This document shows, one piece after another, positions 46,970 through 56,256 of a DNA stretch of 64,000 nucleotides. Every line of letters begins with the position of its first letter. The stretch's first letter is position 1. The position numbers were made by a program, and so were the translations under genes. Under the pieces are notes generated by a model that worked only from the letters and a program-made list of their open reading frames with translations, was not told where the DNA came from and did no database searches. Source of the DNA: Marinobacter gelidimuriae. GTDB taxonomy: Bacteria > Pseudomonadota > Gammaproteobacteria > Pseudomonadales > Oleiphilaceae. The stretch covers positions 59,172 to 123,171 of the forward strand of contig NZ_KB889908.1 of NCBI RefSeq assembly GCF_000372805.1, written 5' to 3'.

Positions 46970-47946
46970 CAGATTTTCTCCTGTGCAATGTCTGCGCGAC
47001 GTTCCAACACCCGCATTACTGCGCTGCGGGCTCTTACGTTATCGCTCACCTCGTCAGACGCCGCCTTGCTGGCTTTACCAATAAGACGATACGCCGATGA
47101 CTCTTCGGCTGCGGTGACCGGAATACCCTTTGGCATCTGCGGACCGCGCGCCAGATCACGCATAAAACGCTTCACCAACCGGTCTTCCAGCGAGTGAAAA
47201 CTGATCACTACCAAACGGCCACCGGGGGCCAGTTTCTCGGCAGCTGCCCTCAAGCCAAGCTCCAGATCTTCCAGTTCGCGGTTGATAAAAATGCGAATAG
47301 CCTGAAATGTCCGGGTTGCCGGATGCTTGTGTTTTTCCTTTTTTGGTACCGCCTTAGCCACCAGTTCTGCCAATTCCAGGGTGGTGCTGATCGGCGCTTC
47401 TGCACGGCGCTCCACGATCAGCCGGGCAATACGGCGGGAGAATCGTTCTTCACCGTATTTAAAAATAACGTCAGCAATCACTTTTTCATCAGCACTGGCC
47501 AGCCACTCTGCGGCACTGGGCGCTTGCCGAGGATTCATTCGCATGTCCAGTGGGCCCTGGCGCATAAAACTAAAACCACGAGAGGCATCGTCCAGCTGTG
47601 GCGAAGACACACCTAAATCCATCAATACGCCTTCAACCTGAGGCCACTGCGCCTGTTCCAGCGCCTGACCCAGGTCGGCAAACGAGCCATGGAAAACATT
47701 AAAACGTGAATCTGCCGCCGCCAGAGTACGAGATTCATCGATGGCCTGCGGGTCTTTATCGATACCCAGCAGCACGCCATTTTCAGCCAGGCGTTCAAGA
47801 ATCATGCGGCTGTGGCCGCCACGGCCAAACGTAGCGTCAACGTAGCGGCCGCCACTATCGGTCAGCAATAAATCTACCGCTGAGTCCAACAATACCGAGC
47901 GATGCGAGAACGAACCCGCAGCGCCATCCGTCGACGTCAGCGTCAC
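46969..47946 (-). CDS. rsmH: 16S rRNA (cytosine-1402-N4)-methyltransferase RsmH
   Basis: RsmH methylates N4 of C1402 in the ribosomal P site; RsmI (49103-49984 here) adds the 2'-O-methyl to the same nucleotide. The 325-residue enzyme shows the SAM loop [52 protein letters not shown] and [16 protein letters not shown]. It overlaps mraZ by 4 bp and ftsL by one base at the head of the dcw cluster, the usual position. Confidence 0.98.
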   Translation of the reverse strand: MTLTSTDGAAGSFSHRSVLLDSAVDLLLTDSGGRYVDATFGRGGHSRMILERLAENGVLLGIDKDPQAIDESRTLAAADSRFNVFHGSFADLGQALEQAQWPQVEGVLMDLGVSSPQLDDASRGFSFMRQGPLDMRMNPRQAPSAAEWLASADEKVIADVIFKYGEERFSRRIARLIVERRAEAPISTTLELAELVAKAVPKKEKHKHPATRTFQAIRIFINRELEDLELGLRAAAEKLAPGGRLVVISFHSLEDRLVKRFMRDLARGPQMPKGIPVTAAEESSAYRLIGKASKAASDEVSDNVRARSAVMRVLERRADIAQEKI

Positions 47947-48392
47947 AGCGACAAGTCCTTCATGGCGTCAGTCATCTCTTCGGCGTCAGGAGGTGTGTCC
48001 AGCAAATGGTTCCAGCTTTCCTCGCTCCACAATTCCAGCTTTTTACCCTGGCCTATTAACATCAGTTTTTTCTCCAGCCGGGCGTATTGTCTGAGCGTGG
48101 GTGGAATCAAAACCCGGCCTGCCGAATCCAGTTCCATTTGCGCGGCATTACCCAGCACCAGCCGCTGCAAGCGTAATGCTGCCCTGCTCATGTTGGGAAG
48201 CGCTTCTATGGCGGGACGCAATTCATCCCACACAGATTGCGGATACAGCCGCAGACAACGGTCAGCGTCTGCAACCGTCAATATAAAACGGCCGCCACAG
48301 ACCTGAATGAGCTCCTCGCGCACTTTGGCAGGGATCGCCAAGCGACCCTTAGCGTCCATATTGATCGCATGACTGCCAAAAAAATTACTCAT
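47943..48392 (-). CDS. mraZ: Transcriptional regulator MraZ
   Basis: MraZ is the AbrB-fold, ring-forming DNA-binding protein that represses its own dcw promoter. The 149-residue product has two SpoVT-AbrB-like halves: [19 protein letters not shown] and [21 protein letters not shown], each with the DxxGR pattern. The ATG at 48392 is preceded by CAGGG. Four GTGG repeats with a 10-bp period lie 25 bp upstream, and a good promoter beyond them, so autoregulation can be read from the DNA. It begins the dcw operon and overlaps rsmH by 4 bp. Confidence 0.97.
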   Translation of the reverse strand: MSNFFGSHAINMDAKGRLAIPAKVREELIQVCGGRFILTVADADRCLRLYPQSVWDELRPAIEALPNMSRAALRLQRLVLGNAAQMELDSAGRVLIPPTLRQYARLEKKLMLIGQGKKLELWSEESWNHLLDTPPDAEEMTDAMKDLSL

Positions 48393-48416
48393 TAGCCCTG
48401 TCTCTGGGGTTTGAAA

Positions 48417-48450
48417 CCACTATAAACCACTATAAACCACTTTTTCCCAC
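48417..48450 (-). promoter_or_regulatory. MraZ operator: four GTGG repeats with 10-bp period
   Basis: Reading the minus strand, GTGGGA-AAAA-GTGGTT-TATA-GTGGTT-TATA-GTGGTT gives four GTGG cores at exact 10-bp steps (complement CCAC at 48417, 48427, 48437 and 48447). In E. coli, MraZ binds tandem TGGGN repeats spaced the same way. The repeats lie between the mraZ promoter and ATG, from the likely +1 onward. Confidence 0.8.
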
Positions 48451-48458
48451 TTATGCAC

Positions 48459-48487
48459 ACTATAGGAACACGTACCCTACAATGCAA
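48459..48487 (-). promoter_or_regulatory. mraZ / dcw cluster promoter
   Basis: TTGCAT (-35, 48482-48487) and TATAGT (-10, 48459-48464) are exactly 17 bp apart on the minus strand; initiation near 48452 places the MraZ repeats immediately downstream, where a bound ring would block transcription. Confidence 0.7.
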
Positions 48488-48704
48488 GCGTCGACTATGA
48501 GATCCAATATTAAAAAGTGTCTTTTAAGACAAGGAGTTACAAACAGAGCTGAAGGGAAACTGCCAGATTAAACTTAAGAAAACAAATAAAATCAAATACC
48601 TGCATCGAACACCGCAGACTGTAGTTGAGGTGTAAGATCTTTTGGCTATTACTCGCACAAAGGCGATTAAACGGGGGATTAAAAGAGGGGCGAAAAAATC
48701 GAGC
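48488..48704. other. Intergenic stretch between the dcw promoter and rnpB
   Basis: I see no credible gene here. It is AT-richer than its surroundings. Short open frames on the minus strand (up to about 70 codons) have no ribosome-binding site or recognisable sequence. Confidence 0.6.
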
Positions 48705-48705
48705 T

Positions 48706-49052
<347 letters not shown>

Positions 49053-49058
49053 GCGCCG

Positions 49059-49087
49059 ACAATAGCGCGGCGCCGCAGCCCATGCAA
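49059..49087 (-). promoter_or_regulatory. rnpB promoter
   Basis: TTGCAT (-35, 49082-49087) and TATTGT (-10, 49059-49064) are 17 bp apart on the minus strand; initiation would fall at about 49052, matching the predicted RNA 5' end. The spacer is very GC-rich. Confidence 0.65.
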
Positions 49088-49102
49088 GCAAAAGCGCAGC
49101 GC

Positions 49103-49984
49103 TCAGCCACCACTTTTAATATGCAAGGCGCGCTGGTAAAGCTCGTTCTTCTTGCGGCCGGTAATCTCCGCCACCATTTTCGCCGCAGTCTTAACTGGCA
49201 ATTCGGTCAACAAAATCGTTAATAGGCGATCGGTGTCCAGCGTTGTCTGCTCACTATCCGGCTTTGGAGCTGCGCCGTGAATCATCACCACAAACTCACC
49301 GCGACTGCCGTGGGGGTCTTGCTGCAATTTGGCCAGCACCTGCTCGGCTGTGCCGTTATAAAAGGTTTCAAACGCCTTGGTCAGCTCCCGCCCCAGCACC
49401 AGCTCCCGGCCTGCGCCCATTACCGCAATGACATCAGCAATTGTATCGGTGATGCGATGGGGTGACTCATACAGCACCAGAGTTGACGTTTCGGCCTGCA
49501 GCGATTCCAGCACCGAACGACGGCCGGAACCTTTGGCCGGCAAAAAGCCGATAAACTGAAAACGATCGGTGGGCAGGCCACTGGCGCTCAAGGCTGCTAC
49601 CAGAGCACAAGCACCGGGTATAGGGCTAACCTGAAAACCTTGGACTCGGGCTTCGCGCACCAAAATAAAACCGGGATCTGAAATCAATGGCGTTCCGGCA
49701 TCCGAAATCAAAGCCACGCTGCGGCCTGCCCCTAGCTCGGCGAGTATCCGACTGTGTTGGTCACGCTCGTTGTGATCGTGTAGCGCCATCATTGGTTTGT
49801 GCAAGCCCAAGTGCTGCAACAGGCGCCCGCTGTGGCGCGTATCTTCAGCGGCAATCAGGTCTACCGTTGCCAGGGTTTTTACCGCACGCGTCGATAAGTC
49901 GTCCAGATTACCAATGGGCGTTGCGACAATATAAAGCACCCCGGCGCTAGTGGCTTGAGCCTTGTCTGCGTGCTTTGTAACCAT
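49103..49984 (-). CDS. rsmI: 16S rRNA (cytidine-1402-2'-O)-methyltransferase RsmI
   Basis: RsmI adds the 2'-O-methyl to C1402 of 16S rRNA, complementing RsmH. From ATG 49984 there are 293 residues. The tetrapyrrole-methylase fold is seen in LYIVATPIGNLDDLSTRAV, IAAEDTRHSGRLL, SLISDAGTPLISDPGF, and SALPTDRFQF-like ASGLPTDRFQFIGFLP, with VLYESPHRI. The frame continues upstream to 50059, but that part overlaps the lpoA leader on the other strand and is not conserved. It diverges from lpoA, the same rsmI/lpoA arrangement as in E. coli. Confidence 0.96.
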   Translation of the reverse strand: MVTKHADKAQATSAGVLYIVATPIGNLDDLSTRAVKTLATVDLIAAEDTRHSGRLLQHLGLHKPMMALHDHNERDQHSRILAELGAGRSVALISDAGTPLISDPGFILVREARVQGFQVSPIPGACALVAALSASGLPTDRFQFIGFLPAKGSGRRSVLESLQAETSTLVLYESPHRITDTIADVIAVMGAGRELVLGRELTKAFETFYNGTAEQVLAKLQQDPHGSRGEFVVMIHGAAPKPDSEQTTLDTDRLLTILLTELPVKTAAKMVAEITGRKKNELYQRALHIKSGG

Positions 49985-50145
49985 CGTGTTAACCGCCTTG
50001 CCCGCAAAAGCGAGACTGTGTGCATGAACCCGCGCGCTTACAGAAGCGCGGCATGACACTTACTTCATGTGAATTAATGCCGGAACTGCTAAACTTTGCG
50101 GGTTTTTCTCCCAAGCTTAACCACCCGGAGCACGCTGAGCCAGCT

Positions 50146-52038
50146 ATGACTAACAAGCGCCTTGCCCACCCCGCCATTGTCGGCCTATTGGCCGCTATTC
50201 TGCTAACCGCCGGCTGCGCAGGGGTTGATCTGCAGTCCCAGGTCGTTAACACACCAGCGCAAGCTCTGGAGCTGGCCAGCCAGGAGCGCAATCAAGATAC
50301 AGCACAACGCTACCTGCTGCGCATCGCCAGCCGCTTTCAGCAGCAGGGTGATCATCAGGGAGCGCGCAAGCTACTGCAAAGCGGGCAATTGGCGCAACCC
50401 CTACCCGAACTGGCCAGCCAGAAACGATTGTTGGCCATGAACGGCGCGGTGACGCTGAAAGACCAAGCGTGGGCACAGCAGATTACCGCAAACCTTAGCA
50501 TCAACAGCTTTATGGAGGTAACGCCAGAGCTGCTTAATCGCGCCGGTAGCCTGCAGGCGCAGACGCTCGCGCTGGCGGGCAATCCGCTGGAAGCCGCCAA
50601 AACCTTGATCGCCCTGGCCCAGGCTGACAGCAGCGCCAACGCACAACCGCTGCACGATCGCATCTGGCAATTGTTAAAAACCGTCAGCGACACGCAACTT
50701 AGTAGCGCCGACACTCGCGAAATAGGCTACGAGACCCAAGGCTGGCTGGAACTGGCAACGCAGGTGAGATCACCAGGCACGGGCTTCGACGAGCAGGGCC
50801 GGACTATCCGGCGCTGGCAGTCAAACTGGCCAGGTCATCCTGCTGCCCAGCTACTGCCATCTGAGCTGAAGCTGATTGCCGGCCTTGCTGCCAGCCGGCC
50901 TGAGCAGATTGTTCTGGCACTGCCCCTGAACGGCCCACTGACCACCGCCGGTAAAGCCATACGAGACGGTTTTCTGGCCGCCTACTTCAGCGATACGTCC
51001 GTTGACCGCGAAGCCACGCGAATACGGGTTGTCGACAGCAAACAGAAGCCTTTTGGAGAATTGTATCAAGAACTGGCGAAGCAGCCAGTAGACCTGTTGG
51101 TAGGCCCGCTGGATAAAGACGCTCTGGCCGAACTGGGCAAATTGCCCAGTCTGCCCCTGCAAACACTGGCCCTTAACTATTTGCCCACGGGCGTCAGTGC
51201 CCCCGCAGGACTGTACCAGTTTGGCTTGTCCGCTGAAGATGAAGCCCGGCAAATTGCGAATAGGCTGGGCGCTGAGGGGCTTAAACGCATACTGGTGATC
51301 ATTCCCAGTGGCGAATGGGGCAACCGCGTAGAATCCGCCTTGATCGAACAGATGGCCAAACATGGCGGGCGCGTTATTGGCATCCAGAGGTTTTTGCGAG
51401 AGGACAACCTGCGCGCGGTTACTGCCGACCTGCTGGGCATCAACACTTCCCGCGACCGCGCTATTGATGTGGAACGCACCATAGGCCTCAATATTGAGTT
51501 CGAAGCGCGGCGTCGCCAGGATGCCCAGGCCATTGTGATGGTGGCCGAACCTGATACCGCACGCCAACTGAACCCCCTGTTTGCGTTTTACTTCGCCGGC
51601 GATCTGCCTGTTTACGCACCCTCTATTGTTTACGCCGGCACCCCTGCGCCTGGCCGCGACCGCGACCTGAACGGGGTGATCTTTACCGACATACCCTGGG
51701 TACTGGACGAAAAAAGTCCTCTCCGGGATGAAGCCGGCAGCCAACTTCCGGGCGCCACGCGCGGACAGCTAGGCCGCCTGTTTGCCATGGGCGCAGACGC
51801 TTGGCACTTAAGCAAACGCCTGCCGCTGCTCAAGCAGGTTCCAGAAGCCACTATTGACGGCCAAACCGGTGTACTGACAATGACGCCCTCCGGCAGCATT
51901 CGCCGTTATCAGCGCTGGGCCCGCTTTAGTTCCGGCAACGTCGAACTGCTGCCAGCAATACCTGCCAGCTTACCCAAGGCAGAAACCAACGCTAACCAGC
52001 CCCAGGCCAAGCCGGCGATTGCCGGGGGCGCACTCTGA
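50146..52038 (+). CDS. lpoA: Penicillin-binding protein activator LpoA (LppC family lipoprotein)
   Basis: LpoA is an outer-membrane lipoprotein that reaches across the periplasm to stimulate the peptidoglycan synthase PBP1A. From ATG 50146 there are 630 residues: a lipoprotein signal with lipobox LTAGC (Cys at about residue 24), an N-terminal TPR-like helical domain (SQERNQDTAQRYLLRIASRF...), then from about residue 245 a C-terminal periplasmic-binding-protein-like fold (IVLALPLNGPLTTAGKAIRDGFLAAYF, VGPLDKDALAEL, IVMVAEPDTARQLNP). The frame is open from 50020, but the lipobox fixes the shorter start. It heads lpoA-yraN-diaA. PBP1A itself is not in the window. Confidence 0.94.
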   Translation: MTNKRLAHPAIVGLLAAILLTAGCAGVDLQSQVVNTPAQALELASQERNQDTAQRYLLRIASRFQQQGDHQGARKLLQSGQLAQPLPELASQKRLLAMNGAVTLKDQAWAQQITANLSINSFMEVTPELLNRAGSLQAQTLALAGNPLEAAKTLIALAQADSSANAQPLHDRIWQLLKTVSDTQLSSADTREIGYETQGWLELATQVRSPGTGFDEQGRTIRRWQSNWPGHPAAQLLPSELKLIAGLAASRPEQIVLALPLNGPLTTAGKAIRDGFLAAYFSDTSVDREATRIRVVDSKQKPFGELYQELAKQPVDLLVGPLDKDALAELGKLPSLPLQTLALNYLPTGVSAPAGLYQFGLSAEDEARQIANRLGAEGLKRILVIIPSGEWGNRVESALIEQMAKHGGRVIGIQRFLREDNLRAVTADLLGINTSRDRAIDVERTIGLNIEFEARRRQDAQAIVMVAEPDTARQLNPLFAFYFAGDLPVYAPSIVYAGTPAPGRDRDLNGVIFTDIPWVLDEKSPLRDEAGSQLPGATRGQLGRLFAMGADAWHLSKRLPLLKQVPEATIDGQTGVLTMTPSGSIRRYQRWARFSSGNVELLPAIPASLPKAETNANQPQAKPAIAGGAL

Positions 52039-52064
52039 TCACCTGACAAAGGACAGATAAAGCC

Positions 52065-52430
52065 ATGGATGGCAAACGCAAAATCGGCGATCACTACGAA
52101 GGGGTAGCGGCACGCTACCTGGCCAGTCATGGCGTAAGAATTCTGGCGCGAAATGTTTACAATCGCGGCGGAGAAATCGACCTGATCGGCCAGGATGGCA
52201 CTACATTGGTATTTTTTGAGGTTCGTTATCGCCGCGCCGGCAGCTTGGTCGGGGCGGCTGAATCTATTACCTGGCGTAAACAGCAACGTCTGATTCAAGC
52301 GGCGCGCTTTTATTTGCACCGCCACCAACTGAGCAATACCGACAGCCGTATTGACGTTATTGCTATTGGTCCGGGTAGCCTAAAAAAATACCGGGTACAA
52401 TGGCTTAAAAACGCACTACAGGCAGGATGA
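52065..52430 (+). CDS. yraN: YraN family protein (UPF0102, endonuclease-like fold)
   Basis: The 121-residue product belongs to UPF0102, predicted to have a restriction-endonuclease-like/Holliday-junction-resolvase fold. GDHYEGVAARYLASHGVRILARN is followed by the candidate catalytic set GEIDLIGQDGTTLVFFEVRYR (Glu, Asp, Glu-x-Arg), then AESITWRKQQRLIQAARFYL and the conserved RIDVIAIG. No biochemical function is settled. It lies between lpoA and diaA with short gaps (26 and 9 bp). Confidence 0.93.
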   Translation: MDGKRKIGDHYEGVAARYLASHGVRILARNVYNRGGEIDLIGQDGTTLVFFEVRYRRAGSLVGAAESITWRKQQRLIQAARFYLHRHQLSNTDSRIDVIAIGPGSLKKYRVQWLKNALQAG

Positions 52431-52439
52431 TTTCAACCC

Positions 52440-53030
52440 ATGACCGATTCTGCACAAGAGATCAACCAGCGGTTTGCCAGCCATATGGAACATACCGCTA
52501 TGGCAGCAAGTATGGCCACCGAAAATATTGAAGCCATGGCTGACGCTTTTGTAAATGTATTATTACAAGACGGAAAAATCGTGACCTGCGCCAACGGCAG
52601 CGCCAACGTGCTAGCGCAGTATTTTTGCACCGCATTTCTGAACCGCTTCGAACAAGACCGCCCCGCCTTGCCGGCTATCAATCTGGGCGCAGACGCCACT
52701 ACCTACTCGGCAATCTGTCGGGACAACCGCTTTAACAACACTTTTTCGCGCCAGATCCGCGCCGTGGGCAAGCCCGGCGACCTTCTATTTCTAATTGTAG
52801 ACGACGGCCACAAGGCGAATCTTATTCAAGCCATTCAGGCCGCACACGATCGTGACATGAGCGTTGCCGTCTTGAGCGCCCGTGAAAAATCCGATATTAC
52901 GTCTTTATTGGATCCGCAAGATCATGAAATCGCATTGAACAATCTCAGCCCAAGCGATGCCATGCCGATACTGATGCTGCTCATCAACGTTCTGTGTGCC
53001 AGAGTTGATAGTAAGCTGTTCGGTGGTTAA
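52440..53030 (+). CDS. diaA: DnaA initiator-associating protein DiaA (SIS domain)
   Basis: The 196-residue single SIS-domain protein resembles both DiaA, which binds DnaA and promotes timely initiation at oriC, and the phosphoheptose isomerase GmhA. I prefer DiaA because the length equals E. coli DiaA, the gene follows lpoA-yraN as in E. coli, and key segments match (CANGSANVLAQYFCTAFLNRFEQDRPALPAINLGADATTYSAI, then NNTFSRQIRAVGKPGDLLFLI). GmhA-type isomerase activity cannot be excluded. The N-terminus is helical. It is the last gene of its plus-strand unit and converges with sspB. Confidence 0.9.
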   Translation: MTDSAQEINQRFASHMEHTAMAASMATENIEAMADAFVNVLLQDGKIVTCANGSANVLAQYFCTAFLNRFEQDRPALPAINLGADATTYSAICRDNRFNNTFSRQIRAVGKPGDLLFLIVDDGHKANLIQAIQAAHDRDMSVAVLSAREKSDITSLLDPQDHEIALNNLSPSDAMPILMLLINVLCARVDSKLFGG

Positions 53031-53055
53031 TAATGGCTGGTCCGAGCGGACAACT

Positions 53056-53490
53056 CTATTTAACAACCTTTAGAGTCGGACGACCGCTCGGGCGATCCTC
53101 CTTGGGCTTGGAGCCACCGGCGTTACGGGTCTCACCTGTGCCATTCGGATCTGGCATGCCAGGTTCGGAACCAAACACCATACCTTCGCCATTTTCTTTG
53201 GCGTAAATAGCGATCACCGCCTGCAATGGCACAAATACTTGCATGGGCACACCACCAAAACGGGCGTTGAATTCCAAAGCACTATTGCCAATAACCAAAG
53301 ACTTAACCGCACCAGGGCTGATGTTGAGCACGATCTGGCCATTCGCCACGTGCTCATTCGGAACCTGCACACCCTGGATCCCGGCGTCAACCACGATGTA
53401 AGGCGTGCAATCGTTGTCCAGAACCCACTCGTTCAACGCCCGCACCAAATATGGGCGACTGGAGCTCATGGTAGTTTTTACATCGGCCAC
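53056..53490 (-). CDS. sspB: ClpXP protease specificity-enhancing factor SspB
   Basis: SspB binds ssrA-tagged peptides from stalled ribosomes and hands them to ClpXP. The 144-residue product has the globular domain (RPYLVRALNEWVLDNDCTPYIVVDA, NISPGAVKSL, FNARFGGVPMQVFVPLQAVIAIYAKENGEGM) and a flexible tail ending PTLKVVK, which resembles the ClpX-binding tail (LRVVK in E. coli). It follows sspA by about 40 bp, the standard pair. The start may be the Met at residue 1 or residue 8. Confidence 0.96.
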   Translation of the reverse strand: MADVKTTMSSSRPYLVRALNEWVLDNDCTPYIVVDAGIQGVQVPNEHVANGQIVLNISPGAVKSLVIGNSALEFNARFGGVPMQVFVPLQAVIAIYAKENGEGMVFGSEPGMPDPNGTGETRNAGGSKPKEDRPSGRPTLKVVK

Positions 53491-53531
53491 TGCGACTCTC
53501 CTGCTGCTGCGACTGGCGTATTAATCACTGC

Positions 53532-54161
53532 TTAGCTACGAATGTCTTCTTCAAGGTCAGACAGGCTGGCCTTGAAACCTTCGCGACTAAAAATGCTCTT
53601 CATGTACTTATCCAGCGGCTTAGCCTGCTTGTCGTCCAGCTCAATACCCAGAGCCGGCAAACGCCACAGAATCGGCGCAATACAGCAATCCACGATGGTA
53701 AATTCTTCCGACAGAAAAAACGGCCTCTCACCGAATACCGGCGCAGTGGCCAGCAGGCTTTCGCGCAATTCCTTACGCGCGACTTCCGAAGCCTTGGCAT
53801 TGGGCTGGGCCACAATCTGATCGACCTTGACACACCAGTCGCGCTGAATCCGATGAATCATCAGGCGGCTGTTAGCACGGGCAACCGGGTAAACCGGCAG
53901 CAACGGCGGATGAGGAAAACGCTCATCCAGATATTCCATCATGATATTGGGCTCGTAAAGCACAAGATCCCTATCCACCAGTGTCGGCAACGCGTTGTAC
54001 GGGTTGAGGTCAGCAAGCTCGGCCGGAGGGTTATCCGGATCCACATCTACGATATCAACGGTAACGCCCTTCTCAGCCAATACAATGCGAACCCTGTGGC
54101 TATAATGGCTCGCGGGGTCTGAAAAAAACGTCATCGACGACCGCTTGGTCACAACGCCCAT
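53532..54161 (-). CDS. sspA: Stringent starvation protein A, GST-fold RNA polymerase-associated factor
   Basis: SspA binds RNA polymerase and alters sigma-70-dependent transcription under starvation and acid stress. The 209-residue protein has the glutathione-S-transferase-like N-terminus ([24 protein letters not shown]), [37 protein letters not shown] and a helical C-terminal domain with [20 protein letters not shown]. It typically lacks GST activity. It precedes sspB. A terminator at 54204-54236 separates it from petC, so it likely has its own promoter. Confidence 0.96.
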   Translation of the reverse strand: MGVVTKRSSMTFFSDPASHYSHRVRIVLAEKGVTVDIVDVDPDNPPAELADLNPYNALPTLVDRDLVLYEPNIMMEYLDERFPHPPLLPVYPVARANSRLMIHRIQRDWCVKVDQIVAQPNAKASEVARKELRESLLATAPVFGERPFFLSEEFTIVDCCIAPILWRLPALGIELDDKQAKPLDKYMKSIFSREGFKASLSDLEEDIRS

Positions 54162-54203
54162 AGCACTACCTCATGATTAATCAAAAAATTGACCCTGAAA
54201 AAC

Positions 54204-54236
54204 GCAAAAAGCCCAGCGAGCCAATTACAGCTCGCT
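54204..54236 (-). terminator. Terminator of the petABC operon
   Basis: On the minus strand AGCGAGC, an 8-base loop and GCTCGCT form a 7-bp stem followed by GGGCTTTTTGCGTTTTT, about 35 bp after the cytochrome c1 stop. It insulates sspA from petABC. Confidence 0.75.
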
Positions 54237-54268
54237 GAAGCTAACAGCAGTGAATTGTACCCTATTTC

Positions 54269-55024
54269 TTAGTGTACGTCCTTCCAGTACTCACGGTTGA
54301 GCAGGTAGGCGAACACAAAGAAAATCGCGACGAAGATCAGCACAAAAACACCAAGGCGTTCACGCTCCACCTTGACCGGGTCCGCCATATAAGACATGAA
54401 GTTGGTCAAATCGTACATGGCACGGTCAAACTCGGCCGCTTCCATACTGCCTTCGATCGCATAGCTGGGGCAGATATCTGCATTATTGATGTTGCCACTG
54501 AGCGGCTCAACCGACGCTTCCACGCCAATATTTGGCTTGACCGCACACAAGCCCTGTAGCTCAACCAGTACGTGGGGCATACCCACGGCTGCAAACACGA
54601 CGTTGTTAACGCCCAGCGGGCGGCTGTCGTCCTTGTAAAAGCCTCGCAGGTAAGAATACACCCAGCTTTCACCGCGCAGACGGGTTTCCAGCGTCAGATC
54701 CGGAGGCGGCGCACCAAACCAGTCAGCGGCCATGTCCTTGTTCATGGCGTTTTTCATCAATTCACCAATATTTGCACCGGTGAAAATCAGATTTTCCGTG
54801 TACAGATCAACCGGAATTTCCAGATCGTCCGCCACGCGCTTATAGCGGGCGTACTCCATGGAATGACAGCCCATGCAATAGTTAGTGAACATTGCCACAC
54901 CGCGCTGTAATGACGCTTTATCGGTGTGATCGGTTTTGATGTGGTCCAGTGGCACGGCGCCACCCGCTGCCAGCCCAAGTGCCGGCAGGATGACCATGAA
55001 AAGACCAAGAATCAGCTTTTTCAT
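54269..55024 (-). CDS. petC: Ubiquinol-cytochrome c reductase, cytochrome c1 subunit
   Basis: This is the c-type heme subunit of the bc1 complex, carrying electrons from the Rieske protein to soluble cytochrome c. From ATG 55024 there are 251 residues: a signal peptide (KKLILGLFMVILPALGLAAG), heme-binding C50-MG-C53-H54, and a C-terminal membrane anchor (VFVLIFVAIFFVFAYLLNREYW). The start overlaps the petB stop by one base. The frame continues upstream to 55108 inside petB but lacks a signal there. Length is typical of short bacterial c1. Confidence 0.96.
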   Translation of the reverse strand: MKKLILGLFMVILPALGLAAGGAVPLDHIKTDHTDKASLQRGVAMFTNYCMGCHSMEYARYKRVADDLEIPVDLYTENLIFTGANIGELMKNAMNKDMAADWFGAPPPDLTLETRLRGESWVYSYLRGFYKDDSRPLGVNNVVFAAVGMPHVLVELQGLCAVKPNIGVEASVEPLSGNINNADICPSYAIEGSMEAAEFDRAMYDLTNFMSYMADPVKVERERLGVFVLIFVAIFFVFAYLLNREYWKDVH

Positions 55025-56256
55025 TATCCTGTCACCCTCTCTGGAACTGGCTTGGTTTTCTCCATGCGCGTATAGAACGGCATAAGAATGAAGAAAAGGA
55101 AGTAACACACGGTCAGAATCTGAGCGGCTATGGTACGGCCTTCAGTCGTCGATACCAGGCCAAGATAGCCCAGAATAACGAAGCTGATGACAAAAATAGC
55201 CAACGCCACACGGCTCATCCAGCCTTTATAACGCATGGAGCGAACCGGACTACGGTCCAGCCAAGGCACAACAAACAGTATGGCGATTGCACCACCCATA
55301 ATCACGACACCCCAGAATTTCGCAGGCAGCCCGAGGAAGTCAATAGTGACCGCGCGCAACATGGCGTAAAACGGCGTGAAGTACCATACGGGGGCAATGT
55401 GAGCAGGCGTCTTCAGCGGGTTGGCGGGCTCAAAGTTCGGTGCTTCAATGAACAGGCCACCCATCTCCGGGAAGAAGAACACCACAATAAAGAAGATGAA
55501 AAAGAACACGCCCACACCCATCAAATCATGAACGGTGTAGTAAGGGTGGAACGGGATGCCATCTTTCGGGATACCGTTTTCGTCTTTGTTCTTCTTGATG
55601 TCGATGCCGTCAGGGTTGTTCGAACCCACTTCGTGCAGTGCCAGGATGTGCAGCACTACCAGCCCAAGCAAAACGATGGGTAAGGCCACAACGTGCAGAG
55701 CGAAGAAGCGGTTCAGGGTAATACCCGAAATCAGGTAGTCACCACGAATCCACAGCGACAGATCTTCACCAATCACCGGAATAGCACCAAACAGGTTCAC
55801 AATTACCTGCGCGCCCCAGTAAGACATCTGGCCCCAGGGAAGCAAATAACCCATAAAGGCTTCGGCCATCAGCACCAGATAGATCAGCATGCCAAAGAGC
55901 CAGATCAATTCACGGGGCTTTTGGTACGAGCCGTACATCAGGCCGCGGAACATGTGCAGGTAAACAACAATGAAGAACGCCGAGGCTCCGGTAGAGTGCA
56001 GATACCTCAACAGCCAGCCCCACTGCACATCACGCATGATGTACTCAACGGAGGCAAAAGCGCCTTCACCGGAAGGATTGTAACTCATAGTCAACCAGAT
56101 ACCGGTGACCAGCTGATTTACCAGCACCAGCATGGCCAACGATCCGAAGAAATACCACATGTTGAAGTTCTTCGGCGCGTAATACTTCGCCAGGTGTTTG
56201 TTCCAGGCATCAACAACCGGGAGACGCTCGTCTACCCATTGTAAAAGTTTTGACAT
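55024..56256 (-). CDS. petB: Ubiquinol-cytochrome c reductase, cytochrome b subunit
   Basis: Cytochrome b spans the inner membrane, holds two b hemes and the Qo/Qi quinone sites. The 410-residue protein has about eight membrane segments; RYLHSTGASAFFIVVYLHMFRGLMYGSY contains the first heme His pair region, SYWGAQVIVNLFGAIPVIGEDL the Qo loop, FFALHVVALPIVLLGLVVLHILALHE the second His pair, and PFHPYYTVHDLMG (containing the PxYY-type element) marks the Qo side. The PEWY motif of mitochondrial cytochrome b is seen as APVWYFTPFYAMLRA, a PVWY variant common in proteobacteria. It overlaps petA and petC by one base each. Confidence 0.97.
   Translation of the reverse strand: MSKLLQWVDERLPVVDAWNKHLAKYYAPKNFNMWYFFGSLAMLVLVNQLVTGIWLTMSYNPSGEGAFASVEYIMRDVQWGWLLRYLHSTGASAFFIVVYLHMFRGLMYGSYQKPRELIWLFGMLIYLVLMAEAFMGYLLPWGQMSYWGAQVIVNLFGAIPVIGEDLSLWIRGDYLISGITLNRFFALHVVALPIVLLGLVVLHILALHEVGSNNPDGIDIKKNKDENGIPKDGIPFHPYYTVHDLMGVGVFFFIFFIVVFFFPEMGGLFIEAPNFEPANPLKTPAHIAPVWYFTPFYAMLRAVTIDFLGLPAKFWGVVIMGGAIAILFVVPWLDRSPVRSMRYKGWMSRVALAIFVISFVILGYLGLVSTTEGRTIAAQILTVCYFLFFILMPFYTRMEKTKPVPERVTG

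Noticed and set aside
52440..53030. GmhA phosphoheptose isomerase
   Set aside because: Length, N-terminus and the lpoA-yraN context fit DiaA better, although isomerase activity cannot be excluded.
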